Origin: Pyrodictiaceae archaeon
GTDB taxonomy: Archaea > Thermoproteota > Thermoprotei_A > Sulfolobales > Pyrodictiaceae
DNA length: 13,573 nucleotides
Direction: 5' to 3'
Assembly: GCA_027046105.1 (NCBI GenBank)
Contig: JALTZQ010000136.1
Span: forward strand, 1 to 13,573
This document shows, one piece after another, positions 1 through 6,758 of this stretch; the first letter of the stretch is position 1; each line of letters begins with the position of its first letter. The notes beneath the pieces are model-generated. The model made no database searches, was not told the origin of the DNA, and was given only the letters and a program-made list of their open reading frames with translations. The translations under genes and the position numbers were made by a program.

Positions 1-1
1 T

Positions 2-289
2 GTTCAACTTCGTGGATTAGGCGCTGACAGCCTTTATAATATCATTGAGGAAATCCTATCGAAAAATACAAGCATTGCTCAAAGAACAATAGACATTCTT
101 GACCGAGGAAAGAAGGGCTTAGATATACTATTCTACGAGCGTGGTGTTGCATCACGTTTTATTAGAGAATTAGCGAAGAAGTACATAGTTAAGGCAAAGT
201 ATACAGCAGAAACCGTTGGTATACAATCTACTGGTCGGATGCGGAGACGTTTAGTTATATCTGTAAGACTAAGTGAAAAAGAGAGATAA
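2..289 (+). CDS. NMD3-family ribosome factor, C-terminal part (5' truncated by window edge)
   Basis: Reading from base 2 gives an uninterrupted frame of 95 codons ending in TAA, with no start in the window, so this is the 3' part of a longer gene. The segment GLDILFYERGVASRFIRELA, a basic stretch, and then ETVGIQSTGRMRRRLVISVR resemble the end of archaeal NMD3-like proteins, where a residue pattern of the type 'D.YF.S...A......' is followed by 'K.VG.D..GRR.YR.T..VR'. In eukaryotes NMD3 binds the large ribosomal subunit and acts in its maturation and export; the archaeal protein is presumed to have a subunit-biogenesis or quality-control role. The N-terminal zinc-binding CxxC pairs that would confirm the family lie outside the window. 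The next gene begins 16 nt downstream on the same strand, so co-transcription is likely. Confidence 0.7.
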   Translation, partial: VQLRGLGADSLYNIIEEILSKNTSIAQRTIDILDRGKKGLDILFYERGVASRFIRELAKKYIVKAKYTAETVGIQSTGRMRRRLVISVRLSEKER

Positions 290-305
290 ATAGGGGCGTG
301 AAGGA

Positions 306-626
306 ATGTCATCTGAGCCTAATAAATCGATCGACTATGTACCGCCTGATGTACTCGATGATATACTTGAAGCTGAGCGCGAAATACTTACTACTCATAA
401 ACGTAAGAAAAAACCGTATCCCTCCAATAGCGATTTAGTAGAAGCAATAATTGAGGCCTTATCAACATTTTATGGCCATCCCGATAATTTCCCGGACCAT
501 GTTATAAAGGTATTGAGGTCAAAGGGTTTTGAAACTCGGCACGTAACACTAAAACGGATATGGAGGACCTATGAAATGCTTGTGCGTAAACGTGTCATAA
601 AGGACAAACTGGGCGTCGTTGTATGA
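306..626 (+). CDS. small basic conserved-looking protein, possible helix-turn-helix
   Basis: A 106-residue protein that I do not recognise by name. The ATG start is preceded by a G-rich stretch (GGGGCGTGAAGG) that can serve as ribosome binding site. Residues 1-30 are acidic and polar, residues 32-37 are a basic patch (HKRKKK), and residues 43-106 are predicted helical, with two amphipathic helices (around FPDHVIKVLRSKG and VTLKRIWRTYEMLVRK) ending in a short hydrophobic strand (LGVVV). This arrangement resembles a winged-helix or helix-turn-helix fold, but no diagnostic motif is present. It lies 16 nt after the NMD3-like gene and 43 nt before the next one, so it probably belongs to the same transcript. 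A role in ribosome biology or nucleic-acid binding is inference from charge and neighbours only. Confidence 0.75.
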   Translation: MSSEPNKSIDYVPPDVLDDILEAEREILTTHKRKKKPYPSNSDLVEAIIEALSTFYGHPDNFPDHVIKVLRSKGFETRHVTLKRIWRTYEMLVRKRVIKDKLGVVV

Positions 627-669
627 AATAAAAGGCTCCCTAAACTGTTTCAAGTAGGGTGGAAGAGGG

Positions 670-1095
670 TTGCCAGTTTACATAAAGTATGGTGATCAAT
701 GGCTTAGGATAAAAGAAGTATATACTATACAGTCGTCTTCAACACGTCGTAGAAAACCATCAAGATCATCACGTTCAGCTCCTTATGGCATGGTTGCTGA
801 AGCGGTTAGGACAGTCCCGGTGAACGGGTATAAGCTGGCCTACGAGACAATCGTTACATCAACCAAGATAAGCCGTTTTGCCACGAGACTTCATGTATAT
901 GCTCCCGAACTATTAGCATTAATAGAACCCTACAATGACGACTACATAGTAAAAATATACGTTAAAAACACTAAGGATACATCAAAGGCGAAGGCAATTG
1001 TAGATAAAATAATGCGAGATCTCAAGATAATAAGTGAAGAAGCAGAGGTCGAGGAGGAAGAGGAGGTTATTGAAGAAGAGGAGGAAGAAGAGTGA
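670..1095 (+). CDS. unrecognised protein with poly-glutamate C-terminal tail
   Basis: A 141-residue protein starting at TTG, the first in-frame start after the previous gene; a purine-rich run (GGGTGGAAGAGGG) sits directly upstream. Three zones are visible: residues 1-22 look like beta-strand; residues 23-40 are a Ser/Arg-rich linker (SSSTRRRKPSRSSRS); residues 41-120 alternate strand and helix as in a small alpha/beta domain. From about residue 124 the chain is almost only Glu with a few Val and Ile. Acidic tails of this kind occur on proteins that contact ribosomes, nucleic acids or translation factors, but that is only an analogy. Its TGA stop overlaps the GTG start of the zinc protein by 4 nt (GTGA), which implies translational coupling. 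I do not recognise the family. Confidence 0.75.
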   Translation: MPVYIKYGDQWLRIKEVYTIQSSSTRRRKPSRSSRSAPYGMVAEAVRTVPVNGYKLAYETIVTSTKISRFATRLHVYAPELLALIEPYNDDYIVKIYVKNTKDTSKAKAIVDKIMRDLKIISEEAEVEEEEEVIEEEEEEE

Positions 1096-1469
1096 AATGT
1101 GAAGTTTGTAGTATAAATCCTGCTGAAAAACAGTGTAATCAGTGTGGTAGGAGAGTATGCTCAAAGGACTATGAAGTCGAAAAGGGAATATGTAGGATTT
1201 GCAATGAAGCCCTATGTAAACTATGTAATGAACACTTAGCCATAACCACGTGTCCCATATGTGCTAGGCCTATATGTGCATATTGTAGTCGGCAGGTAAC
1301 CGTAGCTATACGAATATGCAGAGAATGTTATATGGAGTACAATAAACCTAAAGTGTGGCCTCCTCCTAGACTTGTCAAACAAGCTGAAAGAGTATACAAA
1401 GAGCTGTCATCTTTAACATTATCGTTTATTCATGGTAGTATTCGGTTTAAATCTAGGTATAAGGTGTGA
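1092..1469 (+). CDS. tandem cross-brace zinc-binding protein, 15 cysteines
   Basis: A 125-residue protein starting at the GTG that overlaps the previous stop. Cysteines lie at 3, 6, 15, 18, 23, 34, 37, 42, 45, 54, 57, 62, 65, 76 and 79, making seven CxxC pairs plus C23 (near D26) and H48. The spacing fits two consecutive modules, each binding two zinc ions in a cross-brace: residues 3-37, with C23/D26 as the irregular pair, and residues 42-79, with four regular CxxC pairs. This recalls B-box, RING or FYVE-type fingers, so a protein- or RNA-binding adaptor is plausible. Residues 80-125 are a basic, partly helical tail without cysteines. The last 51 nt are antisense to the 3' end of the SplB-like gene. 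Linkage to the NMD3-like gene suggests a translation-related job, as inference. Confidence 0.8.
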   Translation: MKCEVCSINPAEKQCNQCGRRVCSKDYEVEKGICRICNEALCKLCNEHLAITTCPICARPICAYCSRQVTVAIRICRECYMEYNKPKVWPPPRLVKQAERVYKELSSLTLSFIHGSIRFKSRYKV

Positions 1470-2363
1470 GCCGTCACAAGATGGCGCAGTATGAAGATGA
1501 GGAAATCCCTCACGACATGTAGCGAATTTTAGCCCGTGCCTTCTGGCCAAGATAGCTACGCGCTCCATGAGCCTTTTGCGTAGGCTGCTTGGAAGATACC
1601 AGTAGCCATACATCCACTTGCCCTCTACGCGGTAAAGCCTTGTCCACCGCTTAGCTAACTCTGGGAATGCCTTCGCCATCCGCGAGAAATTATCTGGTCT
1701 AGCTTTGTACGTAGAGGATACAACAAATTTTACTCCTACATTGGCTGCAGCCTCTAATACTTCATTAATACCTTGTTCGTCATCATTAAGAAATGGTATT
1801 ATAGGGTCAAGTCTAAGGCCTACCGGTATACCATTATTCGAGAGAAGCGATAATGCATGTATACGTTCCTTTGGAGGAGGAGCTCCTGGCTCTATTTTTG
1901 CTGCAAGACTATGGTCAAGAGTAGTAATAGTTATCGTTACAGCAATGCGCCCCTTTGCAAGTATGTCAACATCCCTTACTACATGTGCTCCCTTAGTTAT
2001 TATTAATACGGGAATATTCGCTGCCACGAGCTTCTCAAGGGTCCATCTAGTTAGTCTATATTTCTCCTCTTCTGGGGGGTAAGGATCACTACTTGTTGAT
2101 AAGTCTACGTGATACTTAGAGCGAGCTAACCGGGGTAGATCAGCGATAAGTCTTTGCTTATAATTCTTCTTTGGAGTACTCTTCTTTAACCCTATGTAAG
2201 CAGTTGCATAACAATAAAGGCAGAAATGGCTACAGCCAGTGTACGGTTGTAGTGAATATTTTGGTGGACAAGTACAGAGCGGGCTACCCCAGGGATCAAA
2301 GGCTCGTACAACTTTCCCGTCCCTAAGATCTTCTGGTTTAGGCCTACGTAAAATCGTTTTCAT
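1419..2363 (-). CDS. radical SAM protein, SplB-like (COG1533-type)
   Basis: A 314-residue protein. Residues 44-51 (CSHFCLYC) are the CX3CX2C motif that binds the SAM-cleaving [4Fe-4S] cluster. The flanking sequence (PYTGCSHFCLYCYA), the later STSSDPYPPEE and LRLDPIIPF motifs, and a C-terminal Cys-containing segment (CREGF ... APSC) are typical of the SplB/COG1533 group. That group is named after spore photoproduct lyase, but archaeal members are not shown to repair DNA and their substrates are unknown. Two extra cysteines (C30, C32) precede the cluster motif. The ATG start sits about 9 nt after a GGGGT stretch. It lies 37 nt downstream of hxlB on the same strand, so the pair may be co-transcribed. 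The 3' end overlaps the convergent zinc-protein gene by 51 nt. Confidence 0.88.
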   Translation of the reverse strand: MKTILRRPKPEDLRDGKVVRAFDPWGSPLCTCPPKYSLQPYTGCSHFCLYCYATAYIGLKKSTPKKNYKQRLIADLPRLARSKYHVDLSTSSDPYPPEEEKYRLTRWTLEKLVAANIPVLIITKGAHVVRDVDILAKGRIAVTITITTLDHSLAAKIEPGAPPPKERIHALSLLSNNGIPVGLRLDPIIPFLNDDEQGINEVLEAAANVGVKFVVSSTYKARPDNFSRMAKAFPELAKRWTRLYRVEGKWMYGYWYLPSSLRKRLMERVAILARRHGLKFATCREGFPHLHTAPSCDGSHLIPRFKPNTTMNKR

Positions 2364-2400
2364 CTCTTTTTATACCCCATAATCAATGGTATTTTGGGGA

Positions 2401-3003
2401 TTAGAACTCGATATTAGCGTGTCGTGCCCGGAGATCCTCTTCACTTTTCCCCAACCTGTGCATGAGCTCCACGATGACGCCGTCTAGAAAGACAAGTGCA
2501 GTATCCTCGAAGAGTGTTCCTAGAGGGGCTAGTGGCTCATGAATGCCTAAGATTTGTCTTGCAAAGTAGTCAGCCTCGACTGCTAACTTTGTCCTCCCTG
2601 GTATCTCTACTACAACGTCGGCTATACGGCCGAGTGGGCTATCAGGGTAACTTGTTATTGCTATAATGTTTGCACCAACTTTTTTTGCAGTTTCGGCAGC
2701 TGTAACAATCAATTGTGTCCTACCGGAACCCGAGATCGCGACTACGGCATCACCTTCACCAATGCTTGGTACTATTGTTTCTCCAAGAATATATACATTG
2801 TAGCCCAGATGCATGAGTCTCATGCCGAACGCTTTACCGACGAGCCCGCTTCTGCCAGCCCCCATTACTAAAACCTTTCTTGAGTCATTGTAGACTTTTA
2901 GCAATAGCTCAATCATCGCATTAACTTGTTCCTCTCTAAGTAAGGAAATAGCCCTATCTATAAATGTCACAATCTCTTTCATAGCCTTTACAACATGCTC
3001 CAT
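2401..3003 (-). CDS. hxlB: 6-phospho-3-hexuloisomerase
   Basis: A 200-residue single-SIS-domain protein at the normal family length. It interconverts D-arabino-hex-3-ulose 6-phosphate and fructose 6-phosphate in the cytoplasm. In archaea lacking the oxidative pentose phosphate pathway, this enzyme together with hexulose-phosphate synthase runs the ribulose monophosphate route in reverse to make ribulose 5-phosphate for nucleotides. Visible family motifs are [12 protein letters not shown] with MRLMHLG (about residues 48-67), [24 protein letters not shown], the helix [17 protein letters not shown] and the C-terminal RHANIEF. The ATG is preceded 12 nt upstream by a GGAGG (3016-3020), and an in-frame TAG lies between them, which fixes the start. 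The gene diverges from leuS; no synthase partner is in the window. Confidence 0.93.
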   Translation of the reverse strand: MEHVVKAMKEIVTFIDRAISLLREEQVNAMIELLLKVYNDSRKVLVMGAGRSGLVGKAFGMRLMHLGYNVYILGETIVPSIGEGDAVVAISGSGRTQLIVTAAETAKKVGANIIAITSYPDSPLGRIADVVVEIPGRTKLAVEADYFARQILGIHEPLAPLGTLFEDTALVFLDGVIVELMHRLGKSEEDLRARHANIEF

Positions 3004-3046
3004 GGGCTACACCGTCCTCCAGTAGATCATGTGCTGGAACACTAAG

Positions 3047-3060
3047 CCTATAAAATTAAG
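3047..3060. promoter_or_regulatory. A/T box in the divergent hxlB-leuS intergenic region
   Basis: The run CCTATAAAATTAAG reads on the minus strand as CTTAATTTTATAGG, a good archaeal box A. Its centre is about 26 nt upstream of a predicted hxlB transcript start near 3027, leaving a leader of about 24 nt that contains the GGAGG at 3016-3020. On the plus strand the same box could drive leuS with a leader of about 36 nt. A second A-rich box (GGATAAATAG, 3083-3092) would instead give an almost leaderless leuS transcript. Which box serves leuS cannot be decided from sequence. Confidence 0.4.
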
Positions 3061-3114
3061 CGATTTAGTGGATAGCGACAAGGATAAATAGAGTAATCAG
3101 CGGGGCGGTAATGG

Positions 3115-6100
3115 ATGGGTAGCAAGGGGTCGAAGACTATTGCTCGACCTAGCTTGCTAAATGCTAGATCACCAGTTAATGATTTTGCTAAAATGCTTGT
3201 TGAGATAGCTGAAAAATGGCAGAAACTATGGTCCAAGAACAAGGTATTCGAGGCAGACCCTGATCCCTCCAGGCCAAAATTCTTCATAACAGCGGCATTC
3301 CCCTATCCGAACAGTCCAATGCATATAGGGCATGGTAGAACGTACACGATAACTGACGTCTATGCACGTTTCAAGAGAATGCAAGGCTATAATGTACTAT
3401 TTCCAATGGGATTCCATTATACCGGTACACCGATATTGACTATGGCGGAAGCTTTAGCGAAAAATGATGAAGAACTAATAGACCTAATGGTTAATGTATA
3501 CGATGTCCCACCAGGCGATCTTGAGAAACTGAAAACCCCATTAGGCATGGCAAGATATTTTCACGAAGACGCCAAAAAAGCAATGATAGAAATGGGTTAT
3601 AGCATAGACTGGCGCCGTGAGTTCACAACGATAGACAAGGAATTCAACAAATTCATTGAATGGCAATTCAAGAAATTAAAAGATAAGGGATTGATAGTCA
3701 AGGGCACGCATCCGGTAGGATGGTGTCCTAACCACAATATGCCTGTGGGAATGCATGACACTAAGGGTGATGTAGAGCCTGAGATAGGTGAATTTACAAT
3801 ACTGCTGTTTCAGCTTGAAGATAGCGATATCTACCTTGCAGCGGCAACACTTAGACCAGAAACAGTATTTGGTGCAGTTAACATATGGCTTAACCCTTCT
3901 ACACGGTATGTCGTCGTTGAAACTGATAAGGGTAAGAAATGGCTAGTATCAGAGAAAGCATTGTTTAAGCTTCAGTTCCAGATGAAAAGGGTAAGAAAAA
4001 TAAGCGAAATAAACCCGCAAGAGATGATAGGTAAGAGGGTGATTAATCCTGCAACGGGTAAGAAAGTGCCCATTTTACCTGCAGAATTTGTTGATCCCGA
4101 TACTGCGACGGGCGTTGTTATGAGTGTACCGGCACATGCACCTTATGATTACATAGCATTAGAGGATTTGAGAAAGAATGGACTATTAGTAAAGCTAGGT
4201 ATATCCGAGGAGGAGATTACACCGATACCAGTGATAGAAGTGAAAGGCTATAGCGATATACCAGCCCGCGATGTTGTAGTAAGGCTAGGTATCAGTTCGC
4301 AGCAAGAGAAAGACCTCCTCGATGAAGCAACAAAAACGGTTTATGGCGATGAGTATCGGCATGGCTTTATGCGAAGAGATCTTGATGAGCTAATCGACGA
4401 GTCTTTCTTCGGCGACTCGGCCAAATACATTCGTGCCGTTTTAAGAGCTTGGATAGTTGGCCGATCTGTGCCAGAGGCACGGGAAGAGACAATTAAATGG
4501 TTGTCAGCACTAGGTTTGGCAGATAAAATGTATGAGATAATGAATAGACCAGTCTATTGTAGATGTGGCACTGAGATTGTTGTGAAGGTGCTTCAAGACC
4601 AGTGGTTCATAAACTACAGTGATGCAGAGTGGAAGAAGCGTGCATACGAAGCACTAGATAATATGAAAATCGTCCCGGAGGTTATGAGAGAGGAATTTAA
4701 AAAGACTATAGACTGGTTAAAACTAAGAGCGGCTGCAAGAACACGTGGCTTAGGCACTAGATTGCCGTGGTCAAAAGAATGGATAATTGAAAGTCTAAGT
4801 GACTCGACGATATACATGGCGTTTTACACCGTCATACACCATATACGTAATGCTGGCCTAGACCCTGAAAAACTGACACCAAGCTTCTGGGATTATGTGA
4901 TGTTGGGTAAGGGTAAGCCAGAGGATGTTTCAAGAGAAACGGGTGTATCTATTGAGTTACTTGAGAGGCTCCGGAAAGAATTCGATTACTGGTATCCTTT
5001 AGACTCGAGACACAGTGCGAAAGACCTTGTACCAAATCATTTAACGTTCTTCATATTTAACCATGTGGCCATTTATCCTAAGGATAAATGGCCGAGACAG
5101 ATAGTGGTGAACGGGTTTGTCAAACTTGAAGGGAAGAAGATGAGTAAAAGTCTAAGAAACGTAATTCCCTTAAGAAGGATACTTAGAGTTTATGGTCCTG
5201 ATACTGTTAGGGCAACCCTGTTAGCAGCTGCTGAGCTACTGCAAGATGCTGATTTCACAGATGAGCTTGCAAGAAGTATTCTGTCAAGAATTCAAGAGTA
5301 CTATGAAATAGCAAAGACGCTATCAAATAATAGTGAAAGCTGTGTTAATGACGGCATTGCAGGTAAATGGTTAATGAGTATAACGCAGGAATACATTGAG
5401 GATGTAACGAAGGCTATGGAGGAACTGAGGCTGCGTCATGCAACAGTCAAACTGCTCTATGAGTTTCCAAAGGAGATAAAGAAGTACATGAATCTGGGTG
5501 GATCGTTCAATGGTTGTGGTTTACGTGAAGCAGTTAGAGTATGGACACTCATGTTGGCGCCAATAACGCCTCATATAACCGAAGAAGTATGGAAAATGAT
5601 TGGTAACAAGGGGTTTGCCTCTTTATCACCATGGCCTTCGCCTGACAAGAAGCGACGTGATAGTAAGGTAGAGTTAATGGTTAGATATGCTGATATGGTA
5701 ATTACAGATATAGAGTCAATACTTCGTGTTGTAGGAAAGAAGCCATCAAGAATAGTCATTGCTGTATCGAAACCGGATTATTGGTGGATAGCCAGGAAAG
5801 TTGCAGAAGCTGTGGAGTTGAGAAGACAGCTAAGAGAAGTAATGAGAGAAGTAATGGGTGGTGTTGCTAAGGAGAACAAATCTCGTGTATCCAAGATTGT
5901 GAACAGGTTGTATGAGTACATGACTGGCCTTGATGAATATACGCGTAGGCTAATACTACAAGTGGAGGAATTCGATGAGAAGATAGTACTAGAACAGTTA
6001 AAGAAATATGTAATGGAAGCTGTGGCTGCAGAAGAGCTGACGATAATCTATGTGGATGATAAGGAAGCGAGATCTCTGCCTAAGCAAAAAATTGAGGCTG

Positions 6101-6135
6101 TCATTCCGTTTAAGCCTGCTATACAAGTCTATTAA
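3115..6135 (+). CDS. leuS: leucyl-tRNA synthetase, archaeal type
   Basis: A 1006-residue class I synthetase that charges tRNA-Leu in the cytoplasm. The HIGH signature is at residues 70-73 (SPMHIGHGRTYT context) and KMSKS at 675-679. The inserted editing domain shows TLRPET at 245-250 and the conserved Asp at 345 (PAHAPYDY), the residue family members use to anchor mischarged amino acids. Cys-containing motifs (GWCPNHN, YCRCGTE) fit the zinc knuckles. The C-terminal 170 residues match the archaeal/eukaryotic-type anticodon and C-terminal domains. The ATG at 3115 follows GGGGCGG by 6 nt. The family usually begins close to the EIAEKWQ motif, here at residue 30, so this start adds roughly 25 residues. 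The next in-frame ATG (3196, residue 28) has no ribosome binding site, so 3115 is preferred. Confidence 0.97.
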   Translation: MGSKGSKTIARPSLLNARSPVNDFAKMLVEIAEKWQKLWSKNKVFEADPDPSRPKFFITAAFPYPNSPMHIGHGRTYTITDVYARFKRMQGYNVLFPMGFHYTGTPILTMAEALAKNDEELIDLMVNVYDVPPGDLEKLKTPLGMARYFHEDAKKAMIEMGYSIDWRREFTTIDKEFNKFIEWQFKKLKDKGLIVKGTHPVGWCPNHNMPVGMHDTKGDVEPEIGEFTILLFQLEDSDIYLAAATLRPETVFGAVNIWLNPSTRYVVVETDKGKKWLVSEKALFKLQFQMKRVRKISEINPQEMIGKRVINPATGKKVPILPAEFVDPDTATGVVMSVPAHAPYDYIALEDLRKNGLLVKLGISEEEITPIPVIEVKGYSDIPARDVVVRLGISSQQEKDLLDEATKTVYGDEYRHGFMRRDLDELIDESFFGDSAKYIRAVLRAWIVGRSVPEAREETIKWLSALGLADKMYEIMNRPVYCRCGTEIVVKVLQDQWFINYSDAEWKKRAYEALDNMKIVPEVMREEFKKTIDWLKLRAAARTRGLGTRLPWSKEWIIESLSDSTIYMAFYTVIHHIRNAGLDPEKLTPSFWDYVMLGKGKPEDVSRETGVSIELLERLRKEFDYWYPLDSRHSAKDLVPNHLTFFIFNHVAIYPKDKWPRQIVVNGFVKLEGKKMSKSLRNVIPLRRILRVYGPDTVRATLLAAAELLQDADFTDELARSILSRIQEYYEIAKTLSNNSESCVNDGIAGKWLMSITQEYIEDVTKAMEELRLRHATVKLLYEFPKEIKKYMNLGGSFNGCGLREAVRVWTLMLAPITPHITEEVWKMIGNKGFASLSPWPSPDKKRRDSKVELMVRYADMVITDIESILRVVGKKPSRIVIAVSKPDYWWIARKVAEAVELRRQLREVMREVMGGVAKENKSRVSKIVNRLYEYMTGLDEYTRRLILQVEEFDEKIVLEQLKKYVMEAVAAEELTIIYVDDKEARSLPKQKIEAVIPFKPAIQVY

Positions 6136-6138
6136 ACC

Positions 6139-6170
6139 AGTAAGTGAATTAACTTTCGTTACTTGTTTTT
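6139..6170 (+). terminator. weak hairpin plus T-run after leuS
   Basis: In the 44-nt gap between the convergent leuS and winged-helix genes, AGTAA (6139-6143) can pair with TTACT (6159-6163). A TTGTTTTTGC run with five consecutive T (6166-6170) follows directly. Archaeal termination depends mainly on the T-run, so this is a plausible 3' end for leuS. The stem is only five pairs and may be incidental. Confidence 0.4.
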
Positions 6171-6179
6171 GCTTGGAGC

Positions 6180-6758
6180 CTAACAACGATATCTGATCTT
6201 GATAATGTGCCCCTTTTCTACAACGATGTAGCCCCTTTTCACAAGATCTATCATTAATTTCCGTAACTCTCCCTTACGGTAGCCCAGCTCATGGGAAAGG
6301 AGTTCTACGGTCTCCTGTACTGATAAAATGCCGGTCTCACTAACGTGTCTACAAAGATGTCGAAGTAGAGCAGCCAGTGATTCCTTGGGCGGACTGTCAG
6401 CATAAATATCAAAGCCATGGACACGGACAATTTCTTCAAACCCCATGTAGGACACTAGGTATCTCTCATTACCAAGATACTTAGCCCGAATTGTTGCTAA
6501 TTCCCTGATAGGCGCTGAGGCAGCGAAAACTACATTGAAGCCTTTGCTAGAATAGTCTTCATTACACCATAAAACAACAATGGTTTTCTCTTTGCCCTCA
6601 CCACATGCTGTCCACGAGCGAAAACAGCCATTGCTAACCAAGATTTCAGCTATAGGTGGAGGAGCAACAAGGGCAACCCGTCCCTGAAGATTCTTACTAG
6701 CTGTACACGCCAAAGCTAATGCAAGTCTACGATAAGGCGGCCTAAGTGTACCCCTCAC
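6180..6758 (-). CDS. unrecognised protein with C-terminal winged-helix-like domain
   Basis: A 192-residue protein from the GTG at 6758, which is chosen because AGGGGT lies 4 nt upstream. A longer reading from the GTG at 6818 (212 residues) lacks a ribosome binding site and would extend 77 nt into the upstream gene, compared with 17 nt here. The first ~125 residues form an alternating strand/helix pattern (LALALACTAS, RVALVAPPP, TIVVLWCN, NVVFAASAP) that I cannot assign to a family. The last ~65 residues look like a winged helix: a helix around SVQETVELLSHELG, a recognition-type helix RKGELRKLMIDLVKRG, then a two-strand wing YIVVEKGHIIKIR. It is translationally linked to the PMT-like glycosyltransferase upstream. 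A regulatory role is possible but not shown. Confidence 0.75.
   Translation of the reverse strand: MRGTLRPPYRRLALALACTASKNLQGRVALVAPPPIAEILVSNGCFRSWTACGEGKEKTIVVLWCNEDYSSKGFNVVFAASAPIRELATIRAKYLGNERYLVSYMGFEEIVRVHGFDIYADSPPKESLAALLRHLCRHVSETGILSVQETVELLSHELGYRKGELRKLMIDLVKRGYIVVEKGHIIKIRYRC

Noticed and set aside
1705..2082. 125-codon plus-strand frame inside the SplB-like gene
   Set aside because: It is antisense to a clearly conserved radical SAM protein and has low-complexity Ser/Thr/Ile content typical of a shadow frame.
1419..2363. Naming the SplB-like protein a spore photoproduct lyase
   Set aside because: Archaea do not sporulate and the COG1533 group is broad. The radical SAM motif alone does not support that reaction.
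3010..3030. Similarity of the sequence before hxlB to that near 9004-9035 (GGCT...CCGTCCT...CCTCCA.TAG)
   Set aside because: The match is short, interrupted, and largely made of Shine-Dalgarno-like purine runs on the minus strand, so coincidence is likely.
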